Positions 6,738-13,793 of a stretch of 21,987 nt of DNA are shown one piece after another. The stretch lies in the IMG/VR virus record IMGVR_UViG_3300020074_000143, positions 1-21,987 of that record; one strand, given 5' to 3'. Position 1 is the stretch's first letter; every line of letters starts with the position of its first letter. A program made the position numbers and the translations under genes. The notes under the pieces were generated by a model. The model saw nothing but the letters and a program-made list of their open reading frames with translations, had not been told where the DNA came from and made no database searches. Origin of the DNA: a virus.

Positions 6738-6953
6738 ATGACAGTTACGGAAACTCAAACTGAAGAAGCTACTACAGGAAATGTTCCTGCTATTCGTAGC
6801 GACAGTGTATGCCAGTATCTTTTAAACATGGCTGCTGTTCTAAGTTCAATTGTGGTTGATATCAATGCACAAGTTGCATCTATCAAGCGCATCTCGCAAA
6901 CTAACAATACAGAAGAAAGTTCTACTAATGGCAACAACAAACAAGAAGACTAA
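6738..6953 (+). CDS. Small hypothetical protein (71 aa)
   Basis: ATG 6738 lies behind a very strong AAAGGAGG. The protein begins MTVTETQTEEATTG. A predicted central helix follows (VCQYLLNMAAVLSSIVVDINAQVASIKRI) and a polar Asn/Ser/Glu tail. The helix is amphipathic rather than clearly membrane-spanning. It overlaps the start of the ssDNA-binding protein gene by 26 nt. No family is recognised. The strong start signal makes it likely to be well expressed, perhaps as an assembly or regulatory partner of the replication proteins, but nothing proves this. Confidence 0.65.
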   Translation: MTVTETQTEEATTGNVPAIRSDSVCQYLLNMAAVLSSIVVDINAQVASIKRISQTNNTEESSTNGNNKQED

Positions 6954-7461
6954 AAGAATTCCTCAATTTATCACACCAACATTGGAAACCAAGTGGAGTA
7001 ATCTACTGAAGCCAGATGTTGCTTTCGGAGAAGGCAGTGCTAACCACAACATTACTGTTGTTGTTGATACTGAGTTTAAGAAAGTTTTGGATACTGTTCT
7101 TAAGAACAGTGGAGCAAAGAAACTAAATGGGTTACGGGAGGCAGACGGTGTTACAACATTTAAAGCAAAATCTAAGGTTCATGTGGATGCTGGCATGTTC
7201 CCTTGTGTCGATTCTTTGGGACAAGCTACGGACACAGTTCCGTTTGGTGGTGACAAAGTTCGTCTCAAGTTGGCACCGATGGTTCTAACTAGAGATAATT
7301 CTTTATCAATCTATCTGAATGGTATTCAGGTTATTGAGAAGAACTCTGTTACTAAGGACAACAGTTTCACTCCTGTTGAGGGTGGTTTTGTTCGTTCGGG
7401 TGTACCAACACGCGATGTAACAGAACCAGAGGATCAGGAAGACAGTGACCTCCCCTTCTAA
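6928..7461 (+). CDS. Single-stranded DNA-binding protein (T7 gp2.5-like)
   Basis: The 177-aa protein from ATG 6928 (MATTNKKTKRIPQF...) has the layout of T7 gp2.5. A basic N-terminus is followed by a beta-rich OB-type body (NITVVVDTEFKKVL, VRLKLAPMVLTRDN, LSIYLNGIQVIE). It ends in an acidic tail, EPEDQEDSDLPF, with a terminal Phe. In T7 that aromatic tail contacts polymerase and primase-helicase. It sits directly before the resolvase and primase-helicase, as in T7 order. I preferred 6928 to an in-frame upstream start at 6850, since the extra 26 residues look like the out-of-frame shadow of the preceding gene. It would coat displaced strands in replication and recombination. Size is a little below T7's 232 aa. 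Confidence 0.85.
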   Translation: MATTNKKTKRIPQFITPTLETKWSNLLKPDVAFGEGSANHNITVVVDTEFKKVLDTVLKNSGAKKLNGLREADGVTTFKAKSKVHVDAGMFPCVDSLGQATDTVPFGGDKVRLKLAPMVLTRDNSLSIYLNGIQVIEKNSVTKDNSFTPVEGGFVRSGVPTRDVTEPEDQEDSDLPF

Positions 7462-7837
7462 GACCTTAAGTTGGCAATTCAATATCAATCCTGTGGCTGC
7501 TTCTAGACCCAGGGTTAGTAGGTGGGGTGCTTTTTATGTAGGATCTTACAAAAAGTTCCGTGAAGAAGCTGCTGAAAAGGTGTGGAATACCATTGGAAGT
7601 GGGTTTAAACCTCTCACCAATACCTTAGCTGTATCTATAGAGTTGCATGTTAAAAGACCTAAGAAAACAGATAAGGAATACCCACGCCCAGATATTGATA
7701 ACTTTGCCAAAGCTATCTTAGACACCATGAATGGTAAACTATGGGAAGATGATACACAAATTATCTCTCTGTATGTTACCAAACAATGGGCAGAAAAAAA
7801 TTCTGAGGGTTACTTTATATTACAAGTAAACTGTTGA
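7445..7837 (+). CDS. RusA-family Holliday junction resolvase (GTG start)
   Basis: The 130-aa protein carries the RusA signature. An N-terminal strand with Pro/Arg (INPVAASRPRVSRWG) is followed by RPDIDNFAKAILDTMNG at 82-97, with Asp83/Asp85/Asn86, and then WEDDTQI with Asp102/Asp103. These acidic residues bind Mg in RusA dimers, which cut four-way junctions. The start is GTG 7445, with AGGAAG just upstream, inside the end of the ssDNA-binding gene (17-nt overlap). In T7 this slot is taken by gp3 endonuclease I, so RusA probably does that job: resolving branched replication and packaging intermediates and perhaps cutting host DNA. Confidence 0.9.
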   Translation: MTSPSKTLSWQFNINPVAASRPRVSRWGAFYVGSYKKFREEAAEKVWNTIGSGFKPLTNTLAVSIELHVKRPKKTDKEYPRPDIDNFAKAILDTMNGKLWEDDTQIISLYVTKQWAEKNSEGYFILQVNC

Positions 7838-7894
7838 GGCTGAAGTATGGGGTGTGGGTGTAACAACCCATGCCCCTACTTTATTAGGAGGTAT

Positions 7895-9628
7895 ATGTCT
7901 GAATCGGTGTATATTACAAAAGAAGCTTGCCCTAAGTGTAAGCAAGAAGGTCGTGACAACTCAAATGATAACTTGGCTGTCTATTCAGATCATGTCTATT
8001 GTTTTAGTTGTGGTTATTACAAAGGAGAGTATGTGAAAACAGAAGAACAAGTTGTTGTAAAAGACTTTGTTCCAATACAGGGTTCTTTTGACTTTAGTCA
8101 AGAGTTATCTGATCGTCAAATAAACGAGAAGGTGTGTAGATTGTACAACTACCAAGTCGCTAAGATCAATGGTAAGATGGTACAAATTGCAAACTATTAC
8201 AAAGATGGAACACTGGTAGGTCAACACTTGCGTGGACCTGATAAGCAATTTGCTTGGAAAGGTTCAGCTAAGAATGTTGAATTGTTTGGTCAACATCTAT
8301 GGAAAACTACTGGTGGCAAACGGTTGATTATTACCGAAGGTGAGATTGATTGTCTTACAGTCAACCAAGTCTTAGGTGGTACTTGGGCTGTTGTGTCTGT
8401 TCCTAATGGTGCTGCATCAGCACTAAAGTCTATCAAAGAAAATCTAGAGTTTGTTAACAGCTATGCAGAAGTTATTCTGTGCTTTGATATGGATGACGCA
8501 GGACAAAATGCTGCTAAAGAAGTTGCTGATATTCTACCAGCTGGTAAGTGTAAGATTGCAAAGCTTCCATACAAGGATGCTAATGAGTGTCTTATAAACT
8601 CTCAGTCTAAATCTCTTGTGAATGCCTTGTGGGAAGCCCAAGCATATTCACCAGATGAAATTTTACATGTATCAAAGATAGCAAATGACACCCAAAATAT
8701 TGAAGATGTTCGGGTGTATCCATTTCCATATGACAAACTAAGTGAGTTTCTTATTGGTCAGCGTAGTGGTGAGATTACCTTATGGGCTAGTGGTACTGGC
8801 TCAGGTAAGTCAACTATTCTAAGAGAGTTAATTATTAATCATCTTGTGGATGGTCGTAGTGTTGGTTGTATTATGCTTGAAGAATCCCCTCAAGAAACAA
8901 TGGATGATCTTATATCACTATTGTTAAACAAACCAGTACGAGCCATTAGAGCTTCACGTATGATGAATGCTTTACAAGTTAAGATGGGACGATCAAAAAT
9001 CAGTGTCTCTATCTTTGATGATCTTAGTGATGATGAGTACCAAGCAGCCAGACACAAACTGTGTCAAACTAATCTGTTTATCTATGACCACCTAGGTAAC
9101 AATGCAATGGCAAATCTATTAGCTAGAATGGAGTTTATGGCTACATCTCTGAAGGTAGATGTTATTGTACTAGACCACATAACAGCAGCAGCTGCTGGTC
9201 TAATGGGTGTTGGAGATAAAGATGTTGAGGGTGGTGGTTCTGAGCGTATCATTATAGATACCCTTATGAAAGAGTTGAGATCTATTGCAGTTAGAACAGG
9301 TGTTCATATTGATATAGTATCACAACTAAAGAAAACAGATAAGGCATATGAAGAAGGTCACAGAGTTACACTACAAGATCTTCGCGGATCTGGTGCATTA
9401 TCCTCAGTACCAAACACAGTTGTTGGTCTTGAAAGAGATAGACAAAACCCAGATGAACGGACAGCTAATACTACCTTAGTTAGAGTTCTAAAGAACAGGC
9501 TAACAGGTAGGTCTGGTATTGCTACTGCTTTGTACTACAACCACAAAACTGGTCGGTTGGAAGAAGTTAACTTTGCTATAGCTGATGATGGAGAGGTCGC
9601 ATTTGAACCAGTTAATACAAATATATGA
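7895..9628 (+). CDS. DNA primase-helicase (T7 gp4-like)
   Basis: One polypeptide joins a primase and a hexameric 5'-3' helicase. From ATG 7895 it is 577 aa (T7 gp4 is 566). The zinc ribbon has Cys12, Cys15, Cys36 and Cys39. A TOPRIM primase core follows with EGEIDCLTV and LCFDMDDAG. The helicase has Walker A GTGSGKST (Lys305), Walker B VIVLDHI, and RecA-like motifs IDIVSQLKK and LQDLRGSGALS. ATG 7895 has TTAGGAGG immediately upstream, though spacing is short. An in-frame ATG at 7847 would add 16 residues (MGCGCNNPCPYFIRRY) and cannot be excluded. The stop overlaps the DNA polymerase start (ATGA, 9625-9628). It unwinds DNA ahead of that polymerase and primes the lagging strand. Confidence 0.95.
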   Translation: MSESVYITKEACPKCKQEGRDNSNDNLAVYSDHVYCFSCGYYKGEYVKTEEQVVVKDFVPIQGSFDFSQELSDRQINEKVCRLYNYQVAKINGKMVQIANYYKDGTLVGQHLRGPDKQFAWKGSAKNVELFGQHLWKTTGGKRLIITEGEIDCLTVNQVLGGTWAVVSVPNGAASALKSIKENLEFVNSYAEVILCFDMDDAGQNAAKEVADILPAGKCKIAKLPYKDANECLINSQSKSLVNALWEAQAYSPDEILHVSKIANDTQNIEDVRVYPFPYDKLSEFLIGQRSGEITLWASGTGSGKSTILRELIINHLVDGRSVGCIMLEESPQETMDDLISLLLNKPVRAIRASRMMNALQVKMGRSKISVSIFDDLSDDEYQAARHKLCQTNLFIYDHLGNNAMANLLARMEFMATSLKVDVIVLDHITAAAAGLMGVGDKDVEGGGSERIIIDTLMKELRSIAVRTGVHIDIVSQLKKTDKAYEEGHRVTLQDLRGSGALSSVPNTVVGLERDRQNPDERTANTTLVRVLKNRLTGRSGIATALYYNHKTGRLEEVNFAIADDGEVAFEPVNTNI

Positions 9629-11331
9629 AAACTTGTATACTAGATATCGAAGGTAATGCTTTATCAGAAGTCAATATAGAAAAGAAAGGAATTGCTAAAA
9701 AAGAATGCACTAAAATATGGTGCGTAGCAACAAAGGATTACAAGGATTCTAAACCTAGGTTGTGGACCGAAAGTCAACTAAAGGATTTAGTTTTATACCT
9801 CAGTAAGTTTGATGTACTTGTGGGTCATAACATTTATGGTTATGATTTACCAGTGCTAGTTCGCTTATTGGGTTTAACGATGCCAAGACTTGTTGTAGAT
9901 ACATTAGTTGTATCTCGCTTAATGTTTCCAGACAGGAACGATCACAAGCTTGGTGGTAACTCTTTGGAAAACTGGGGTAAGTTTCTTAAGTTTCCTAAAA
10001 TAGAATACAATGGAGATTGGTCACACTACTCAGATGACATGGGTAGGTATTGTCTAAATGATGTTCTCCTTAGTGAACAGATATATGAGTATCAATTACC
10101 CTTTATCATCACTAATAAAACATTAGTTAAATTTGAACACCAAGTTTCTCATGTCTTATTCAAACAAGTGGAGAATGGTTTTGGTTACAATCTAACATTG
10201 GGTGACAATCTACTTGAGTCTTTGATTCTAGAAAAAGTAGAAATTGAAGACAACATGCGTGAAATCTTTCCAGATAAGATACACGTAAGGTACTCAAAGA
10301 AAACAGGTAAGGCACTTAAGAACAAGGTCGAAGTATTCAACCCAGGTTCTAGAGTACAGATTGCTGAGAGGTTGGAAGAAAAGTACGGATGGGTTGCACC
10401 AACTACAGATAAGGGTAATCCTAAAGTTGACGAAGAAGTTCTAAGCAAACTAAAGTATGATGAAGCCAAAGCATTGGTAAAATACTTTGATCTTGTAAAA
10501 CTTATTGGTCAAGTTGAAGACTGGAATCTCAGAGCGTTTGCTTCCCGTGATCACAGGATACACGGTAGCATCAACCCTCAGGGGGCAGCGACTGGTAGAT
10601 GTACCCACAGCCAACCTAATGTAGCCCAAGTCTCTAGTGACCCTAGGGTTCGTTCCCTGTGGTTTCCAAATATAGATGGATATGTTCAGGTTGGTTCTGA
10701 TCTCAAGGGTTTGGAATTGAGAATGTTGGCACACTATATGTCCAAGTATGATAACGGTAACTACGCTACAGTACTGATCAATGGTGATATACATTCCCAC
10801 AACCAAGAAGCAGCTGGTCTTGCTGACAGAAACTTAGCCAAGTCCTTTATATATGCTTATCTATATGGTGCTAGTAACACAAAGTTATCTAAAGTTCTAG
10901 GATGTTCTTCTGCAAACGCTGACAATCTTCGTAAAAAGTTTCAGAAAGAAATCCCTGCATTGACTAAAGTTCAAGAACAAGTTCGGTATGAATTCTTAAA
11001 ATCCAACAGTGTTACTTTACCTGACGGCAGATCAGTTCCTGTTCGCAAGGAACATGCTGCATTAAATACCCTGTTACAAGGTGCGGGGGCTGTTGTATCA
11101 AAGTTATGGATGGTTATTGCAGATGAGCAACTAAATGCCAAGTATGGTAGCAAAGTATTTCAGATGGCTTATATACATGATGAACTACAGTATGCTGCAC
11201 CTAAAGATATAGCTGATGATGTTGGTCAAATAATTAAAGACTCAGCTAACAAAGCTGGTGTCAGACTTAATCTTAATATTCCTATAGATGCCGAGTATAC
11301 TATAGGTTTGAATTGGAATGATACTCATTAA
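9625..11331 (+). CDS. Family A DNA polymerase with 3'-5' exonuclease
   Basis: The 568-aa replicative polymerase has an N-terminal proofreading domain: Exo I DIEGNAL with Asp7/Glu9, Exo II VGHNIYGYDLP and Exo III YCLNDVLLSEQIY. It is followed by the polymerase domain. That contains ATGRCTHSQPNVAQ, motif A SDLKGLELRMLAHYM (Asp359), motif B RNLAKSFIYAYLYG (Lys406, Tyr410) and motif C IHDELQY (Asp519). T7 polymerase is 704 aa. Part of the gap falls where T7 has its thioredoxin-binding insertion, which looks absent or much reduced here. Tyr410 corresponds to T7 Tyr526 / E. coli Phe762. Position after primase-helicase is as in T7. Confidence 0.96.
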   Translation: MKTCILDIEGNALSEVNIEKKGIAKKECTKIWCVATKDYKDSKPRLWTESQLKDLVLYLSKFDVLVGHNIYGYDLPVLVRLLGLTMPRLVVDTLVVSRLMFPDRNDHKLGGNSLENWGKFLKFPKIEYNGDWSHYSDDMGRYCLNDVLLSEQIYEYQLPFIITNKTLVKFEHQVSHVLFKQVENGFGYNLTLGDNLLESLILEKVEIEDNMREIFPDKIHVRYSKKTGKALKNKVEVFNPGSRVQIAERLEEKYGWVAPTTDKGNPKVDEEVLSKLKYDEAKALVKYFDLVKLIGQVEDWNLRAFASRDHRIHGSINPQGAATGRCTHSQPNVAQVSSDPRVRSLWFPNIDGYVQVGSDLKGLELRMLAHYMSKYDNGNYATVLINGDIHSHNQEAAGLADRNLAKSFIYAYLYGASNTKLSKVLGCSSANADNLRKKFQKEIPALTKVQEQVRYEFLKSNSVTLPDGRSVPVRKEHAALNTLLQGAGAVVSKLWMVIADEQLNAKYGSKVFQMAYIHDELQYAAPKDIADDVGQIIKDSANKAGVRLNLNIPIDAEYTIGLNWNDTH

Positions 11332-11339
11332 GGAGATAT

Positions 11340-11696
11340 ATGTTATTAGATTACACTACAAACAAGCCACTTACTTTATATATTGCTGGTCCTATGCGTG
11401 GTTATGCGTTGCATAATTTCCCAGCTTTTCATTCAGCAGCTAAAAAGTGGGCTAAGAAAATACCTGGTTGTACAATTTTTAATCCCGCTGAAATGGATGA
11501 ACAAGCTGGTTTTGACGGCAACAGTGTTTCATTAGACAGTAAGGAACATCTTAAGTCTTGTATGAAGCGTGACTTAGATGCCATTATGAAATCAGATGGA
11601 TTAGTTATGTTACATGGTTGGGAAAATTCTGAAGGAGCCAGAGTAGAACATTCTTTAGCTGTCTATCTTGGTTTATGTATATTCTATGAAAGTTAA
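11340..11696 (+). CDS. DUF4406 protein, nucleoside 2-deoxyribosyltransferase-like fold
   Basis: The protein (118 aa) has an N-terminal LYIAGPMRG followed by NFPAFHSAAKKW, and a C-terminal pattern MKRDLDAIMKSDGLVMLHGW-ENSEGARVEHSLA. Together these are the hallmark of DUF4406, a family related to nucleoside 2-deoxyribosyltransferases. Many phages carry it, and the reaction has not been fixed for the family. Its place beside polymerase, kinase-like and dUTPase genes fits nucleotide salvage or modification. ATG 11340 follows AAGGAG at ideal spacing and lies 8 nt after the polymerase stop, so strong independent translation is likely. Its end overlaps the next gene by 11 nt. Confidence 0.82.
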   Translation: MLLDYTTNKPLTLYIAGPMRGYALHNFPAFHSAAKKWAKKIPGCTIFNPAEMDEQAGFDGNSVSLDSKEHLKSCMKRDLDAIMKSDGLVMLHGWENSEGARVEHSLAVYLGLCIFYES

Positions 11697-12162
11697 AGTA
11701 CAAGCTTGTTTTTACTCAAGCTATAAACTACAAGGTTGGCGTAAGCTTGTAATTGCTTTAATGCAAATGACTAGGCATACCCATGTACACTTAGAAATAG
11801 AACACGATAATAATAAGTACATTATCTTAACCATAGATGGAGACAGTCCACGCATCTTAAAGTTGGGGCTAAACAAGAAGTTTCTTGGCGTTGATCCCTA
11901 TTACAGTTATTCATTTGGGCTAGTTAATTTAGATCCTGAATGGCAGGACTTTGTAAGCTCATACAAACCAACTAAACACTGGGATTTAATTAAGTACCAG
12001 ATACTGAGATGGTTTAACCTACACCACAGTAAGCGCATTCCCCCAACATGTGCTACATTTGTTTCAGATTTTATGTTCTTGCATAATATTTCTGTACCAA
12101 TGTTCTTTTCACCTAAACAATTATGGAGATATTGGCATGATGGTTATAATGTTTGGCGGTAA
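11686..12162 (+). CDS. Probable permuted papain-like (NlpC/P60, LRAT/YiiX-type) hydrolase
   Basis: The 158-aa protein from ATG 11686 has His residues in a strand-like THVHLEIEHDNNKY (31-45). Much later a Cys heads a helix, PPTCATFVSDFMF (Cys122). That His-before-Cys order is seen in circularly permuted NlpC/P60 proteins such as LRAT and YaeF/YiiX, which act on amide or ester bonds. There is no signal peptide. If active it might cleave peptidoglycan peptides, lipids or a host protein; T7 has its lysozyme/amidase gp3.5 in the replication region. I preferred ATG 11686 to a TTG at 11668. The assignment rests on the residue pattern alone and could be wrong. A promoter-like motif lies within the gene at 11857. 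Confidence 0.5.
   Translation: MKVKVQACFYSSYKLQGWRKLVIALMQMTRHTHVHLEIEHDNNKYIILTIDGDSPRILKLGLNKKFLGVDPYYSYSFGLVNLDPEWQDFVSSYKPTKHWDLIKYQILRWFNLHHSKRIPPTCATFVSDFMFLHNISVPMFFSPKQLWRYWHDGYNVWR
11857..11876 (+). promoter_or_regulatory. Promoter-like motif copy inside the hydrolase gene
   Basis: TTAAAGTTGGGGCTAAACAA shares 17 consecutive bases with the intergenic copy at 6558 and differs from it only by C for G at the expected start position. It is followed directly by CAAGAAGTTTCTTG, a perfect short inverted repeat. It encodes LKLGLNK, so coding constraint cannot explain an exact 17-base match well. The C at +1 may weaken it. If active it would drive the kinase-like and exonuclease genes. Confidence 0.4.
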
Positions 12163-12883
12163 AGCACGGGTTGGTAAAACAACCCTTGCTAAATTATTTA
12201 CAGAATACTTGTATAATAAAGGATACTCTCCAGTTATTGTTCCTTTTGCTGATGTATTAAAAAGAGAGGTAGAAAAAACTGGACTAACAAAAGAAGCTAA
12301 TCCCGAACAATATAGATTAGCTTGTCAAGTTCTTGGTTCAGGTATGCGTAAGAACAATCCTGACTTTTGGGTTAATAAATTTGAAGAGCGGCTTAATGAA
12401 ATTAAAATACAAGACATTGAAAACTTAGAAACCAACCCAAAAAAGTGGCATGAAAAATGTGTACTGGTTGATGATTGTAGATATTTAAATGAAGTTAACT
12501 TTGGTAGAAAGATTGGTGCCTTACAAGTATTTGTAGCTCATGGTAAAAGAGTTGTATCAGAACATGATGCACCTTGGCGTAACCATGAAAGTGAAGACAT
12601 GGCTAATAAGATAGAATCTAGTAATATGAATTACACAGAAATGTTTCACTATAGATTATTTAACGAAGGTACAGAAAAGGAATTCAAAACCAAAGCTACT
12701 AATTACTTTGAGGATTGGTTAAACTATATGAAAAGTGATGATAAAGTTTTGTGTGATTGTTTAGGCTGTATGAAAACAAGATATGATATAGCTCTTACAT
12801 TAGGGGATCTAGAACAAATTTTAGATAAAGCACACAAGAAACTTGCGGAAGAAGATGACGAAGATTTAGAAGATATATTGTGA
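12137..12883 (+). CDS. P-loop nucleotide-kinase-like protein (248 aa)
   Basis: Near the N-terminus is a clear Walker A, GGKARVGKTTLAK (Gly8-Lys14-Thr15). It is followed by VPFADVLKREVE and later VLVDDCRYLNEVNF, whose VDD-x-R pattern fits the acceptor/Mg region of phage deoxynucleoside monophosphate kinases. It probably phosphorylates a nucleotide, likely a dNMP given its neighbours, but the substrate is not shown. The C-terminus adds a CDCLGC cluster and a very acidic tail (EEDDEDLEDIL). Start choice is between ATG 12137 and 12140, both behind GGAG. The start lies 26 nt inside the preceding gene. A long upstream extension to 12050 reads only the previous gene's shadow frame. Confidence 0.72.
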   Translation: MMVIMFGGKARVGKTTLAKLFTEYLYNKGYSPVIVPFADVLKREVEKTGLTKEANPEQYRLACQVLGSGMRKNNPDFWVNKFEERLNEIKIQDIENLETNPKKWHEKCVLVDDCRYLNEVNFGRKIGALQVFVAHGKRVVSEHDAPWRNHESEDMANKIESSNMNYTEMFHYRLFNEGTEKEFKTKATNYFEDWLNYMKSDDKVLCDCLGCMKTRYDIALTLGDLEQILDKAHKKLAEEDDEDLEDIL

Positions 12884-12891
12884 CAAAACAT

Positions 12892-12911
12892 TTACACTTG
12901 GGTGTAAAGAC
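12892..12911 (+). promoter_or_regulatory. Weak promoter-like motif in the gap before the exonuclease
   Basis: TTACACTTGGGTGTAAAGAC matches TTAAAGTTGGGGCTAAAGAA at 15 of 20 positions and sits in the 54-base gap 12884-12937. The same bases form a 7-bp inverted repeat, TTTACAC/GTGTAAA around TTGG (12891-12908). The site could therefore be a hairpin rather than a promoter. A 15/20 match is near what chance can give in 22 kb, so only the position supports it. Confidence 0.3.
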
Positions 12912-12937
12912 CGACAATTTATCACAGGAGAATATTA

Positions 12938-13066
12938 ATGGTTGATCCAGAAGATGAAGATTTAGAAGACGATGTAAACGATAACGAGACAACACCAGAA
13001 CAAGATCATGCTTATTGGCTGGACTTACGTAAGAGGACAAGGATGGAATACGATGATGAATCTTGA
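12938..13066 (+). CDS. Small acidic hypothetical protein (42 aa)
   Basis: ATG 12938 follows CAGGAGA at good spacing. The peptide begins MVDPEDEDLEDDVNDNETTP and ends with a helix-like, Arg-containing segment (HAYWLDLRKRTRMEYDDES). The first half is almost all acidic and echoes the acidic tail of the preceding kinase-like protein; a 14-base string is identical in both. The stop overlaps the exonuclease start by 14 nt. The function is unknown. The good ribosome-binding site and position argue that it is translated, perhaps to couple expression of the exonuclease. Confidence 0.6.
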   Translation: MVDPEDEDLEDDVNDNETTPEQDHAYWLDLRKRTRMEYDDES

Positions 13067-13793
13067 ACCAATGCCTAAGGTTGCTGTATTAGACGGCGAT
13101 ATACTAGCGTACAGGATTGCTTTCTGGGCAGAGTCTGAGGGTATTGAAGATATTGAAACCAGAGTAGATCATGATGTCAAAGCATGGGTACCCCCTGGTA
13201 TTACTACAGTACACATAGCAGTATCATGTGCAAGGTCTGATAACTTTAGGCGTAAGATTTGGGATCCGTATAAAAGGCACAGGGATGTTAACCGAAAGGT
13301 TCCCGAAGCTTTACCCTTAGCCGTTGAGTTGGTTACCAAAGTTGGTAACAAGTTAGATATTCCCCAACTAGAAGCTGATGATGTTATGGGTATCATGGCA
13401 TCAGGCTATCGTGCTGTGGCTGTAACCATAGACAAAGATCTTAGATCTGTACGGGGATGGCATTGGAATCCAGATAAAGAAGATAAACCAGTTCTTGTTG
13501 ATGCTAGACAGGCAGAGTATAACTTTCATAAGCAGTGGCTTACGGGGGATACTACTGATAACATACCTGGAATCTGGAAGTGTGGTCCAATAAAAGCACA
13601 GAAGTTATTAGACTCGGTTCAACCACACAACTGGACCGACGCTGTTTTGGGTGCATACGAGCAAGCTAAAGATGCACAAGGAAACCCCTACAGTCTTGAT
13701 TATTGTGTAAAAATGGCACAATGTGTTAGGATATTGCGGGATGGAGAGTATAATTCAGATACAAAAGAACCAATTCTATGGAACCCTGCCTAA
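13053..13793 (+). CDS. 5'-3' exonuclease (T7 gp6-like, FEN/PIN family)
   Basis: The 246-aa protein shows the acidic metal-binding pattern of FEN-type nucleases: VAVLDGDILAYR (Asp14, Asp16), then QLEADDVMG and AVTIDKDLRSV. The helix-three-turn-helix region reads TGDTTDNIPGIWKCGPIKAQ. In T7, gp6 removes RNA primers, degrades host DNA and makes recombinogenic ends; the same is expected here. I chose ATG 13053 (MMNLEPMPKVAVLDGD), with AAGGATGG upstream. In-frame 13008 lies well inside the preceding small gene. The gene ends at TAA 13791-13793, which begins the putative promoter before dUTPase. Confidence 0.92.
   Translation: MMNLEPMPKVAVLDGDILAYRIAFWAESEGIEDIETRVDHDVKAWVPPGITTVHIAVSCARSDNFRRKIWDPYKRHRDVNRKVPEALPLAVELVTKVGNKLDIPQLEADDVMGIMASGYRAVAVTIDKDLRSVRGWHWNPDKEDKPVLVDARQAEYNFHKQWLTGDTTDNIPGIWKCGPIKAQKLLDSVQPHNWTDAVLGAYEQAKDAQGNPYSLDYCVKMAQCVRILRDGEYNSDTKEPILWNPA

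Noticed and set aside
6850-6927. Longer N-terminus for the ssDNA-binding protein from 6850
   Set aside because: The added residues are the shifted reading of the preceding 71-aa gene, while 6928 gives an N-terminus like that of gp2.5 proteins.
10450-10806. Minus-strand open frame of 118 codons inside the DNA polymerase gene
   Set aside because: It covers the conserved polymerase motifs on the other strand and shows no protein-like motif of its own.
12796-12815. TTACATTAGGGGATCTAGAA, a 15-of-20 look-alike of the promoter motif
   Set aside because: It lacks the TTGGGGCTA core, lies inside the kinase-like gene, and a match of this level is expected about once by chance in 22 kb.
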